A program made the translations under genes and the position numbers. Of a stretch of DNA of 64,000 nucleotides, positions 35,111 to 43,689 are shown one piece after another. The notes below the pieces were generated by a model that did no database searches, was not told the DNA's origin, and was given only the letters and a program-made list of their open reading frames with translations. The stretch covers positions 38,187 through 102,186 of the forward strand of contig CAMLIL010000005.1 of NCBI GenBank assembly GCA_946480015.1, in the 5' to 3' direction. The first letter of the stretch is position 1. Each line of letters opens with the position of its first letter. This DNA is from an uncultured Oxalobacteraceae bacterium. Lineage in GTDB: Bacteria > Pseudomonadota > Gammaproteobacteria > Burkholderiales > Burkholderiaceae.

Positions 35111-35670
35111 ATGGAACCACGCCATTCCGCACGCACCGCCGCGCGCACCCGCGATACCCGCGAGCGCACGGTGCCGACCGGGATATGCAGCTGCGCGGCC
35201 GCCTGTTCGTAGGTCGATTCGCCATCGAGCACGGCGTCGAAGGTAGTGCGGATGTTGACCGGCAGCGCGTCGAGCATGGCATCGACCTTCGCGGCGATCT
35301 GGCGCAATTCGATCAGCATGGCCGGGTCGGCGTGGCTGTCGACGATTTGTTCCATGAAGTTTCCGTCGACCGCCTGATACTGATTGGCGCAGTTGCGCCG
35401 GATCTGGTTGCGCGCCAGGTTCAAGGCAATCCCGAACAGCCAGGTCGATGGCTTGGACAGGCCGCAAAAACGCTCGGCGCAGCGCATCGCTTCGATAAAG
35501 GTCTGCTGCACGACATCTTCGGCATCCTCGAGCTTGCGCACGTACTGCTGCACAAAGCGTAACAGGTGCTGCCGGTGTGCGCGGTACAGCTTGTCGATGT
35601 CGATGGCCACCGGTGCGGTGCCAGCGTGGTCGGCGGCGGACATCGCGTCGGTGTTCAGGTGCGCGTTCAT
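35107..35670 (-). CDS. ECF-type RNA polymerase sigma factor
   Basis: A 187-residue extracytoplasmic-function sigma factor. Region 2 spans about residues 28-95 (LYRAHRQHLLRFVQQYVRKL, then EDVVQQTFIEAMRCAERF with the typical DVVQQTF box, and STWLFGIALNLARNQIRR). Region 4 spans about 130-182 (LPVNIRTTFDAVLDGESTYE then IPVGTVRSRVSRVRAAVR). AAAGGGAG upstream supports the ATG at 35670. No anti-sigma gene is adjacent, which is unusual for ECF factors; control must come from elsewhere. Confidence 0.92.
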   Translation of the reverse strand: MNAHLNTDAMSAADHAGTAPVAIDIDKLYRAHRQHLLRFVQQYVRKLEDAEDVVQQTFIEAMRCAERFCGLSKPSTWLFGIALNLARNQIRRNCANQYQAVDGNFMEQIVDSHADPAMLIELRQIAAKVDAMLDALPVNIRTTFDAVLDGESTYEQAAAQLHIPVGTVRSRVSRVRAAVRAEWRGSI

Positions 35671-35919
35671 GCGGTGTATCTCCCTTTAAGCATCGTGTTG
35701 TGGTTTCCACGCAACCGGGCGGTTTCTGTGGGTTTTATGCGATGGATGGACGATAGCAGCCGAATTCGCCGGCGAAATGAATCCGTGAGGATTGCTGAGA
35801 CATTGAGAAATGTTGAGCATTCGAGTGGCGCGCGGGAAGGGGCTTGAGGCGCGCGCGCCGGCGCCCGATGGAACTAATGGGCTGTTGCATACCATATACA
35901 GCCGCTACAATAGTTTCTG

Positions 35920-36708
35920 ATGAAAAATGACAAGTATCAATCAGCCCGCATGGCCAGTCCGATGACAGCACTTACCCACACCATTGAAGGTACCCCTTAC
36001 AGCATCGTCGACCGGGATGGCTTGCGCCTTTTGCTGCTGGCGGGGGACGATGCAATCATTCTTGGTGAAATGCTGCTTGGCGCTCCGGATGTCCTGGTGT
36101 CGCCGTATGCGCGCCTCATGCTCAACGCGCTGCCCTTGGCGCCGCGTCTGGACGACATCGTCATGATCGGCGTGGGCGTGGGCCAGCAGACCCGCTTCCT
36201 GCACCGGCGCCTGTCCACCACGCGCCTGGTCGGTGTCGACGTCGATCCGCGCGTGTTCGCCATCGCGCGTTCCTGGTTCCGCGTGCCGCCCGACGACGAG
36301 CGGCTCAGCATGGTCGTCGACGACGGCCGCAATTACGTGCAAACCCATCCGGAAAGCTGCGATGTGCTGCTGTGCGATGCCTGCGACCCGCACGGCAAGA
36401 CCGCCGACTCGCTGACCGATACCGCATTCTACGTCGCCTGCGCGCGCGCGCTGCGCCCCGGCGGGGTCATGGCACGCCACATGGACCGCCGTTGTTCGCA
36501 TTGGCACGCTGGCCACCTGAGCCTGCTCAAGCAGGTGTTTCCGCACCACCTTGAGCTGCCGGTCGACCAGAATCAGTCGGTGCTGCTGCTGTTCAAGGAT
36601 GGCCCGGAGCGCGACCATGCCGCGCTCCGGCAGCGTGCCCTGGCACTCGATGCGATGCTCGATCTGGACCTGGGCAGCTTTGTCGGTCGCATCGATCAGC
36701 CCTGGTAG
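35920..36708 (+). CDS. Spermidine-synthase-like (SAM-fold) protein
   Basis: A 262-residue protein with the Rossmann-type core of spermidine synthases: the glycine loop VMIGVGVGQQTRFL near residue 80, the acidic VGVDVDPRVFAIAR, the VVDDGRNYV motif near 130 and DVLLCDACDPHG, which corresponds to the catalytic D-A-x-D segment. The short form lacks the full N-terminal beta domain of SpeE, so the substrate may differ. In-frame ATG codons at 35920 and 35950 both lack a strong ribosome binding site. It faces the pilus operon tail to tail. Confidence 0.75.
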   Translation: MKNDKYQSARMASPMTALTHTIEGTPYSIVDRDGLRLLLLAGDDAIILGEMLLGAPDVLVSPYARLMLNALPLAPRLDDIVMIGVGVGQQTRFLHRRLSTTRLVGVDVDPRVFAIARSWFRVPPDDERLSMVVDDGRNYVQTHPESCDVLLCDACDPHGKTADSLTDTAFYVACARALRPGGVMARHMDRRCSHWHAGHLSLLKQVFPHHLELPVDQNQSVLLLFKDGPERDHAALRQRALALDAMLDLDLGSFVGRIDQPW

Positions 36709-36715
36709 GCTGGCG

Positions 36716-36913
36716 TCACCAGGTGTCGTGCACGTTCTGCTGGCGCGTATAGCGCCGCAGCTGCGCCTGTTTGGATACGCAGTCGCGCTGGATATCCATC
36801 AGCCGCAGCAGCGAATGCTGGCGTGCGCGCATAATGTTGTCGGCCTGTTCTTCCAGGCTGCGCAGCTGTCGCCGAATCAGCGATCGGCGTACCACACGGA
36901 ACAGATTAATCAT
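36716..36913 (-). CDS. Small coiled-coil protein at the end of the pilus operon
   Basis: A 65-residue basic protein (MINLFRVVRRSLIRRQLRSL start) with a heptad-like helix through LEEQADNIMRARQHSLLRLM. GAGGAGA precedes the ATG at 36913, a strong ribosome binding site. It is the last gene on the pilus strand, 123 bp after the lytic transglycosylase gene. No family is recognised. Confidence 0.65.
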   Translation of the reverse strand: MINLFRVVRRSLIRRQLRSLEEQADNIMRARQHSLLRLMDIQRDCVSKQAQLRRYTRQQNVHDTW

Positions 36914-37036
36914 GTCTTCTCCTCGTCTATAAGTTACCCATAAGATCATTCGGTCCGCATGGCCGATTGATACCATATGTGGCCGGTCCCCGAAGCGCGG
37001 TTCCACCTGCGCGCGAGGAATGACGAGGCGCTGCGC

Positions 37037-37489
37037 TCAGCGCTCCTGAGCCATCATCTGCGGCGGAAGATTGCGATACACTTTTTGCGCGTACTTCATG
37101 CGCAGCCCTGGATCGCGGGCGTTATAGGCCCCCACCGCTTGCCAGGAATTGCCCATCCGGCGCATGTTCTGCGCCAGCACCCAGGCACCCACATGGATGT
37201 TGGTGCAGGCATCCATCAGCTGGGCTTCGTCGATGCCATACTTGCGCAGGGTCGGCAGCCAGCGGCTGTTAATCTGCATCAGGCCAATGTCGTAGGAACC
37301 GTTCTTGTTGCTGCGGTTCATGGCGGCCGGATTCAGGCTCGACTCGGTCTTGGCGATCGCATACAGGACGTAGGGATTGACGCCATAGCGCGCGGCGGCT
37401 TCTTCCCAGCATGCGCGGGCGCTGCCGCAGGCGAGCAGCGCCGCGGCGGCAATCAGCCAGCGGCTGCGTATCATGGTCAACTTCATCAT
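37037..37489 (-). CDS. Lytic transglycosylase of the pilus operon (PilT/BfpH/IagB-like)
   Basis: A 150-residue periplasmic enzyme that opens peptidoglycan for pilus assembly. A signal peptide covers residues 1-26 (RSRWLIAAAALLACGSARA). The SLT fold follows with catalytic Glu in YAIAKTESSLNP, then SYDIGLMQINSRWLP and AYNARDPG. This short form is typical of specialised transglycosylases in type III and type IVb pilus operons (IagB, BfpH, R64 PilT). It lies 10 bp after the second pilV gene. Confidence 0.9.
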   Translation of the reverse strand: MMKLTMIRSRWLIAAAALLACGSARACWEEAAARYGVNPYVLYAIAKTESSLNPAAMNRSNKNGSYDIGLMQINSRWLPTLRKYGIDEAQLMDACTNIHVGAWVLAQNMRRMGNSWQAVGAYNARDPGLRMKYAQKVYRNLPPQMMAQER

Positions 37490-37499
37490 GCGGTTTCGA

Positions 37500-38984
37500 C
37501 TATTCGCTGTAAATGACTACTTTGCCGTGGACGTAGTCGCCCGCCGCCGCACCCGGAGATAAACTGAGCTGGACGTATGCGACATTTTCCGGAATCTTTT
37601 GCAAGCTGATATATCCCAAATTCTGTACGCCAGTCCCTGCCTGGTCGAGCTGCGAGAGGCAGCCGCCGGCATAGGCGATGGTGGCGCCGCTGGCGTCGAG
37701 CATGTCGACCGACGCCAGCGCCGGCGCCGAATCGGTGGCATGGCAGGTGTAGTAGCCGCTCAGGTACAGCGGGCGCGGTCCCGGCAGCGCTGCCAGGTCG
37801 ATAGTGAGACTGCGTGGCCCATCGGCGGCGGTTAGTTCCCATCCTTTTTCAAGCACCACATTGTTCAGGCGGATACCGCGCGGACTGCGCCACAGTCCGG
37901 ACTGGCACGACAGCGCCTGGCCGGTGTCGTCGCGGGCCAGGGCGCCGTCGCTGGTGCAGGCGGCATTCTTCACGACGGTCTGTTTCAGCTGCACCAGGTT
38001 GGCCGTCAGCGTCTCCGGTACGCGGAAATTGCCGTCCTGGTCGACACCCAGCGCCTGCCAGCCGGTTTCGGTCCAGGTGAAGGCGCGGTTGATCCCGCTG
38101 ACCATGCGCACGTCCCCGCTTTGGTTGCCGCTGGCCGGCAGGTCGGCGTAGTTCGCCACCGGATCGCGCCAGTAGCGCGACCCCTGGCTGCGCCACACGC
38201 CGGCCTGACAGCTCAGCACCCTGCCGCCGGCATCGACCGCGATCTTGCCGCCGTCGCCGGCCGCGGCGCAGCGCGCGTCGCTGGCGTCTTCGACGGCCAG
38301 CGCGGCCATGTGGATCGGCGCATTCATCTGGTTCAATTCGGGCCGGCCAAGCACCGCATTGCGGTACAGGAAATCGGTCGACAGCTGGCCCGGGCCGTCG
38401 TAGTACAGGCTCGACACCAGGTGCCCGCCGTCGTTGGCGGCAGTGCCGGTCAGCACGGCGCCGCCGGCGCCGCCGCAGCTCACGCCACGGTAACTGGTGG
38501 TAATGCGCTCCCACGAGGCGCCGCGCGCGTTGCCCGGCGCCGCCGCGCTGATGTAGCCGCTGCCCTTGCCGGCCAGCATGGCCGTCGCGGCCACGTCGCG
38601 GTCCGGGATGGCCCGGCCGCCAAAGCCCGCCACCAGCGCGTCCAGCTTGCCGCTGACCGGCTGGCGCACCAGCACGCAGGGCGCCTGGCCGTAGGCATTG
38701 GTGGCGGCAAAGCTGTCGGACAGGAAGGCGCCCCCTTTCAGCTGCGCCAGGGTGACCGTTGCGACCGTGCCGCCGGCCGTGCCGGCCGCCAGCGCGGCGT
38801 AATTGGCGGTGATGTAGCGGTTGGCCGCGTCCGTCACCTGCATTTGGTACAGGGCGGCCTGCTGGCCCTTGGCGTCGTCGAGCGAGGCGTCGATCATGCT
38901 GGACACGCCCAGCAGCAGCGCCGAGGCGATGGCCAGCGCGCCCATGGTTTCAAGAATGCTCATGCCGTGCTGCCTGGAGTTCAT
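37500..38984 (-). CDS. pilV: PilV-type minor pilin/adhesin, copy 2
   Basis: A 494-residue tip adhesin of the type IVb pilus. The prepilin leader is MNSRQHG followed by MSILETMGALAIASALLLGV, with the +5 Glu. The body aligns along its whole length with the neighbouring copy, including the segment GSRYWRDPVANYADLPASGN. The C-terminal 110 residues differ most (PGPRPLYLSGYYTCHAT onward) and end DYVHGKVVIYSE. In plasmid R64 one pilV gene changes its C-terminus by recombination; here two fixed copies stand in tandem. Confidence 0.9.
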   Translation of the reverse strand: MNSRQHGMSILETMGALAIASALLLGVSSMIDASLDDAKGQQAALYQMQVTDAANRYITANYAALAAGTAGGTVATVTLAQLKGGAFLSDSFAATNAYGQAPCVLVRQPVSGKLDALVAGFGGRAIPDRDVAATAMLAGKGSGYISAAAPGNARGASWERITTSYRGVSCGGAGGAVLTGTAANDGGHLVSSLYYDGPGQLSTDFLYRNAVLGRPELNQMNAPIHMAALAVEDASDARCAAAGDGGKIAVDAGGRVLSCQAGVWRSQGSRYWRDPVANYADLPASGNQSGDVRMVSGINRAFTWTETGWQALGVDQDGNFRVPETLTANLVQLKQTVVKNAACTSDGALARDDTGQALSCQSGLWRSPRGIRLNNVVLEKGWELTAADGPRSLTIDLAALPGPRPLYLSGYYTCHATDSAPALASVDMLDASGATIAYAGGCLSQLDQAGTGVQNLGYISLQKIPENVAYVQLSLSPGAAAGDYVHGKVVIYSE

Positions 38985-38992
38985 GGGTTCAC

Positions 38993-40504
38993 CTATTCGC
39001 TATTGTAGATTTTGATGGCCAGCTGGATGTAGTCGGTCGGGCCGGCGAGGCACGTGGTCGCGCAATGCGCGTCCGGCTCCACCTCGCGGTGCAGTTGCAG
39101 CATCGTGACGTTCTCGGGAATCTCCTGCAGGCCGAACTTGCCCGTATTGAGCACGCCGTTACCGGTGCTGTCAGGCCGCGACATGCAGCCGCCGACCATG
39201 AAGCCGGGGCCGTTCGGGTTTACCATGGTGACGTAGGCGTAGGCCCTGGGAAAACCGGTGGCGTGGCAAAAGGCGTAGCCGGTGATGTACAGCGGGCGCG
39301 GACCCGGGAAAGTGCTCAGGTCGATCCAGGTGTCCACTTCCGTGCCATCGTTGACGTGAACCGTCCATTCCTGGTTGTACACCTGCCCGCCCAGGCGGAA
39401 CGTCAGCGGATTGCGCCACACGCCCGACTGGCAGGACAGCATCAGGCCGCTGGCGTCGCGCGCCATGGTGCCGTTGTCGCTGCACGGCTGGTTGGCCGTG
39501 ACGGTCCGGTTCAGCTTGAGCTGGTTGGTGGTGAGCGTATCGGGGACCAGCAGATTGCCGTCCTGGTCGGCCGCCAGTGCGGCCCACGCTGCGCCGGTCC
39601 AGGTGAACGCGCGCCCGAGTCCGGTGACCATGCGCACCTCGCCGGGCTGGTTGCCGCTGGCCGGCAGGTCGGCGTAGCCGGCCACCGCGTCGCGCCAGTA
39701 GCGCGAGCCCTGGCGCTTCCAGACGCCGTCCTGGCAGCTCAGGACCGCGCCGGTGCCATCGGTGGCGAGTTTGCCGTTGCTGCCGGCGGCGGTGCAGCGC
39801 GCATCGGTGGCGTCGCCTTCGATGGCCTGTGCGCCGCTGCCGGCCACCAGCTGGACCGGTACCATCATGCGGTTGGCGGCGTCCTGTCCGGGCACCGCGT
39901 CGCGCGCCAGGAAGTCCGAAGCCAGCTGAGCCGGGCCGTCGGAGAACAGCTGCGTCACCAGGTGCCCGCCGTCGCTACCGGTCAGCACGGCCACGCCGGC
40001 GCCGCCGCAGGCCACGCCGCGCCAGGGCGTGGTGAGCAGATCCCACGAGGCGCCGCGCGCGCTGCCCGGCGCGGCGCTGCTGATGTAGCCGCCGCCCTGG
40101 CCCGCCTGCATGGCCACCTGGGGCAGGTCGCGCTCCGGGATCGGCGTGCCGCCGTAGCTTGCCACCAGGGCGTCGAGGCGCCCGGCGGCGGCGGGGCGCA
40201 CCAGCACGCAGGTGCTCTGCCGGTAGGAATTGGTGGCGGCAAAGCTGTCCGACAGGAAGCCGCCGGCCTTGAGCTGGGCGATCGTGATGGTGGCCGTGGC
40301 GCCGGTGCCCAGGGCAGCGCGGTTGGCCGCGATGTACTTGCCGGCCGCGGCGGCCACCTGCTCCTGGTACAGCGCGCTCTGCTGGCCCTTGGCGTCGTCG
40401 AGCGAGGCCGAGATCAGCGTCGACACGCCGACCAGCAGCATCGAGGCGATGGCCAGTGCGCCCATCGCTTCGATGATGGTCATACCTTGCTGGGTGCGTT
40501 TCAT
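38993..40504 (-). CDS. pilV: PilV-type minor pilin/adhesin, copy 1
   Basis: A 503-residue paralogue of the next gene. The leader is MKRTQQG followed by MTIIEAMGALAIASMLLVGV. Four Cys-bearing segments (ACGGAGVAV, ARCTAAG, VLSCQDGVW, MLSCQSGVW) repeat in both copies and may form disulfides. The C-terminus (EPDAHCATTCLAGPTDYIQL) is distinct from copy 2 and adds two extra cysteines. It lies 7 bp after pilM and 8 bp before copy 2. Different tips on one pilus could bind different surfaces; that is inference. Confidence 0.9.
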   Translation of the reverse strand: MKRTQQGMTIIEAMGALAIASMLLVGVSTLISASLDDAKGQQSALYQEQVAAAAGKYIAANRAALGTGATATITIAQLKAGGFLSDSFAATNSYRQSTCVLVRPAAAGRLDALVASYGGTPIPERDLPQVAMQAGQGGGYISSAAPGSARGASWDLLTTPWRGVACGGAGVAVLTGSDGGHLVTQLFSDGPAQLASDFLARDAVPGQDAANRMMVPVQLVAGSGAQAIEGDATDARCTAAGSNGKLATDGTGAVLSCQDGVWKRQGSRYWRDAVAGYADLPASGNQPGEVRMVTGLGRAFTWTGAAWAALAADQDGNLLVPDTLTTNQLKLNRTVTANQPCSDNGTMARDASGLMLSCQSGVWRNPLTFRLGGQVYNQEWTVHVNDGTEVDTWIDLSTFPGPRPLYITGYAFCHATGFPRAYAYVTMVNPNGPGFMVGGCMSRPDSTGNGVLNTGKFGLQEIPENVTMLQLHREVEPDAHCATTCLAGPTDYIQLAIKIYNSE

Positions 40505-40511
40505 GGGTGCC

Positions 40512-41006
40512 TCAATCGCGTGCCGCCAGCCACACCAGGGCCGTGTCGGGAAGGGTGGCGCTGCCCAGAGTCGTCAGCGTCACGCGGGTGCCGTCGGCCG
40601 GGGCGTACAGCGAATGGTCGGAAGCGCGGTAGATGCCCACGCTCAGGGAATTGTGCGACAGCTTCATGACTTCGCTGACGATATTCGGTGCGGCCGGCTT
40701 GGCCGCATAGATGTAGATGACGCCCGCGCTGTCGCGGTAGTTGCTCCAGATCGCCGCCGCGGGACGGGTGCTCAGCGCCGACCAGGCCGGCAGTACGCCC
40801 GCGCTCTTCAGGTCCGCCATGCCGACGCCGGTATTGGTCACGTCGTGCGCCGTGAAATACGCCACCACCGCCTGACGGTACAGGCCCATCGATTCGGCCT
40901 GCTCGCGCGCAGCGAGGTTTTCCACCGCAATCCGGCTGCGTTCGGCCGGCATCATGTAAAAGCCGCTCAGCGCGGCCATGACGAATACGATCACTGCACT
41001 CCACAT
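40512..41006 (-). CDS. pilM: PilM-like type IVb pilus protein
   Basis: A 164-residue protein with one N-terminal transmembrane helix (MWSAVIVFVMAALSGFYMMP) and a periplasmic domain similar to R64 PilM (AVVAYFTAHDVTNTGVGMAD then AIWSNYRDSAGVIYIYA). Its role in R64-type pili is unclear but it is needed for assembly. In R64 it sits near pilL; here it lies between the PilT-like ATPase and the pilV pair. Confidence 0.75.
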   Translation of the reverse strand: MWSAVIVFVMAALSGFYMMPAERSRIAVENLAAREQAESMGLYRQAVVAYFTAHDVTNTGVGMADLKSAGVLPAWSALSTRPAAAIWSNYRDSAGVIYIYAAKPAAPNIVSEVMKLSHNSLSVGIYRASDHSLYAPADGTRVTLTTLGSATLPDTALVWLAARD

Positions 41007-41021
41007 GTGCGCCTCCCTTGT

Positions 41022-42032
41022 TCAGTCCGGCGCCAGCCTGCGCGCCGTGGCGTGTTCGCCTATCATTCCCGTCATCTGCCGGCGGATTTCCGTCGCCAGC
41101 AGCTCGAATTCGCCATTGCGCAGCACCGTGCGGGTGGCGGGCGCGTCCTTCAGAAACAGAAATTCCGTTTCCAGCTTCGGCGCCAGGCGCGCGCCGCGCA
41201 CCATCTGCTGATGCAGCACCCCCAGCAGGCCGTCGGCCAGCAGGGCGCGCGCGTTGCCCGGCCCGCGCCGCTCGTTGAGCAGGGCGCTCAGCCGCGTCAC
41301 CGTTTGCACCACGTCTTCGGCCAGCATGGTGGTGATCACCAGATAGCCGTTGAAGCTGGCCTTGAGCAGCTCGGTGGCGCTTTCCTCGTCGCGGATCTCG
41401 CCGATCAAAATCGTCCCGGCGCGCCAGCGCATGATGTTGCGCATGGCATGCGCCAGGTTGCCCGGCTCGCACGGCAGCACGGTCTGAAAACACAGTCCGT
41501 GCCCATGGATGCCCTGCAGCGGCAGCTCGACCGGATTTTCCCCGGTGACGGCCACCCCGCCGTGCGCGCCCAGGCGGTCCTTGAGCATGGCCGCCGCCGT
41601 CATCGACTTGCCCGACTTGATCGCGCCGGAGACGATGAACAGGCCGGACAGGCCGCGCTGCATCATGCAGCGGATGTAGGCCTGCGGAATGCCCAGCTCG
41701 GCCAGCGAATACACCGTGCTGGGGATGCGCCGCACCACGAACACGTTGCCGCCCTGGGCCGGCATGGCCGAGACGCGGTAGCTGACGCCATCGTAGGCCA
41801 CCTTGAACTCGCAATCGTCCGGCGCCCGTTCGCGCTGGGCCAGGCACACCTCGGTCAGGCGCTCCAGGTCTACGCGCAGGGCCGGCCCGGCGGGCAGCGG
41901 ATTGATCGCCGCGCCAGGCACGTCCGACAGGCGGTCGCGCAGTTCCGGATGGCCAAGGTAGAGATCGGAAAACTCCAGGTCCCTGACGTTATCCGCCGTC
42001 GCCAGATCCGTTACTGTGGAAGCCGAGCGCAT
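41022..42032 (-). CDS. PilT-like secretion ATPase within the pilus operon
   Basis: A 336-residue hexameric motor ATPase of the PilT/VirB11 superfamily. Walker A is GAIKSGKSMT, an uncommon variant in which the usual GPTGSGKS has changed but the GKS is kept. The Asp-box region is VTGENPVELPL and Walker B is ILIGEIRDEESATELL. It directly follows pilS, and the pilS TGA abuts a TTG at 42041; I prefer the ATG at 42032. It probably acts in retraction or as an accessory motor. R64 has no such gene in its pil operon, so this is an addition. Confidence 0.8.
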   Translation of the reverse strand: MRSASTVTDLATADNVRDLEFSDLYLGHPELRDRLSDVPGAAINPLPAGPALRVDLERLTEVCLAQRERAPDDCEFKVAYDGVSYRVSAMPAQGGNVFVVRRIPSTVYSLAELGIPQAYIRCMMQRGLSGLFIVSGAIKSGKSMTAAAMLKDRLGAHGGVAVTGENPVELPLQGIHGHGLCFQTVLPCEPGNLAHAMRNIMRWRAGTILIGEIRDEESATELLKASFNGYLVITTMLAEDVVQTVTRLSALLNERRGPGNARALLADGLLGVLHQQMVRGARLAPKLETEFLFLKDAPATRTVLRNGEFELLATEIRRQMTGMIGEHATARRLAPD

Positions 42033-42041
42033 ATACGCCAA

Positions 42042-42578
42042 TCAGGTTGCGGAAAACGTCAAATTGTTGGCTGCGCTCGCACAGATTTTGCCCGCATCGT
42101 CCACGCTGACGGGGAAGGTGGTGACGGTGACGGTGCCGTTGGAGATCGAATTCCAGCCGTTGGCGCCGCTGACCACGCCCATGCACACGTCCTGCGGCAC
42201 GCTGCCATAGGAGATCTTGAACACGCCGGCATCGTTGCCGGTGATGGTGACCGCGCCGGCCCAGCTATTGCTCAGCGCGCCGGCGGACTTGACCAGGGTG
42301 TTCGGAATCGCATTGGCGGTGATCAGGCTGGCCACCATGCCGTCGGTAGGGTAGGCCTGTCCGGTATAGAGCTTGCGCACGGCGGTGCGCAGGGCCACGG
42401 TTTCCTCGGTGGTCTGGTTGCCCTTGGCGCTGCCGAAGGCATTGGTCAGCAGCGAGACTGCGCCCAGCACCACCAGCGCGGCAATGCCCAGATAGGCGAT
42501 CCCCTCCAGCAGGGAAGCGCCGCGCTGGCGGCCCAGCTTGGCGGGTAAGCGGGCAAGGAATGGCTTGGTGTTCTTCAT
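42042..42578 (-). CDS. pilS: PilS-type major prepilin (type IVb)
   Basis: A 178-residue prepilin. A long 20-residue basic leader (through RLPAKLGRQRG) precedes ASLLEGIAYLGIAALVVLGA, the hydrophobic alpha-1 with Glu at +5; mature class IVb pilins often start with a residue other than Phe. Two cysteines (in DVCMGVV and GKICASA) would make the usual C-terminal disulfide loop. GGAGA eight bases upstream supports the start. It is the likely main pilus subunit. Confidence 0.92.
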   Translation of the reverse strand: MKNTKPFLARLPAKLGRQRGASLLEGIAYLGIAALVVLGAVSLLTNAFGSAKGNQTTEETVALRTAVRKLYTGQAYPTDGMVASLITANAIPNTLVKSAGALSNSWAGAVTITGNDAGVFKISYGSVPQDVCMGVVSGANGWNSISNGTVTVTTFPVSVDDAGKICASAANNLTFSAT

Positions 42579-42612
42579 GATGGGGTTCTCCGATAGTTGA
42601 TAGATTTGGTTT

Positions 42613-43689
42613 TTAATGTACTGCGCGAGTCAGTGCTGCAATTTCGTGCTGGATGCCGAAAAATCCGGTCACCAGCCAGCCAATCACGATCGCCAGGGTA
42701 ACGATCGATAATCCGTTCAATACCTTCATCTGAGCCGATACCTGCTCGATGCCTTCTTCCATCCACTCGTCGGCCAGCAGCTTGAGGGCTTCGCCGAAGC
42801 CGCGGTATTCGGCGTACACGCACAGGTCGTCGATCACCTCCTGCGAGGGAAAGCCGTAGCCGGAATTGCGCAGCGCCTCGCCGCAGTTCAGGCCCGAGCG
42901 CACGCCCAGCAGGGCGCCGTCGAGACGTTCGCGCAGCCATGGATCGGCCAGATCCGACAGGCGCGTGAGCGACTTTTCGACCGTGATGCCGGCCGTTTGC
43001 AGGGCCGAGAAGGCCAGCAGGAAGCCGCTGCCGACCACCAGCCGGTAAATCGAAAACGGCGCGAACTTGTCGAAGAAGATGCGCACGTTGCCACGCCAGC
43101 GCGGCATCGCCAATATGAATGCAGCCAGCACCAGCACAATGCCGGCGACGACGTACAGCATCCAGTCGTGCACCAGCACCGACATCACGTACAGCGACCT
43201 GGCCGCGCCGTGCCAGCCGGCCGGATCGACGATGCGGGTGAACTCGGGGATCACGCGGGTGCCGAACAGGTAGATGTAGACCAGGATCAGCGACAGGATC
43301 GCGCCCGGGTAGGCCAGGCCCGCCACGATCACGGCCTTGATCTTGCGCTGCGCCTGCACCACGTCGATCACCGCCAGCAGGGCCGCTTCCATGTGGCCGG
43401 ACTGGGCGCCGGCCTGCAGGATCATGCGCTCGGTCTTGGGCGCCCACCATTCCAGGCCATCGGACAGCATGCGCCCGTTCTGCACCACGCGGCGGCAGTC
43501 GTCGAGCACGATGGCCAGCGGTTCGTTCGGCTTGCGCCCGTTGTGCGAGGCGCGCTCGCGCAGCTCCTCGAGAATCTTCAGCAAGGGCAGGCCGTTGGCC
43601 AGCATCTTGGCGATCTTGCGGTACGTGCGCACGCGCACGGAATCGGTGAACTGGGTCTTGGCCCACCAGCGGTTGAGATCAAAACGCAC
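42613..43689 (-). CDS. pilR: PilR-type inner-membrane platform protein (GspF family)
   Basis: A 358-residue polytopic protein of the GspF/PilC family that anchors the motor ATPases. Two GspF domains are visible: residues 15-130 (YRKIAKMLANGLPLLKILEE) and 215-345, with membrane helices at VIVAGLAYPGAILSLILVYI, DWMLYVVAGIVLVLAAFIL and LSIVTLAIVIGWLVTGFF. It overlaps pilQ by 11 bases. Confidence 0.92.
   Translation of the reverse strand: MRFDLNRWWAKTQFTDSVRVRTYRKIAKMLANGLPLLKILEELRERASHNGRKPNEPLAIVLDDCRRVVQNGRMLSDGLEWWAPKTERMILQAGAQSGHMEAALLAVIDVVQAQRKIKAVIVAGLAYPGAILSLILVYIYLFGTRVIPEFTRIVDPAGWHGAARSLYVMSVLVHDWMLYVVAGIVLVLAAFILAMPRWRGNVRIFFDKFAPFSIYRLVVGSGFLLAFSALQTAGITVEKSLTRLSDLADPWLRERLDGALLGVRSGLNCGEALRNSGYGFPSQEVIDDLCVYAEYRGFGEALKLLADEWMEEGIEQVSAQMKVLNGLSIVTLAIVIGWLVTGFFGIQHEIAALTRAVH

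Noticed and set aside
37500..40504. R64-type shufflon at the ends of pilV
   Set aside because: No sfx-like inverted repeats and no Rci recombinase gene; the two pilV copies are complete genes in the same direction.
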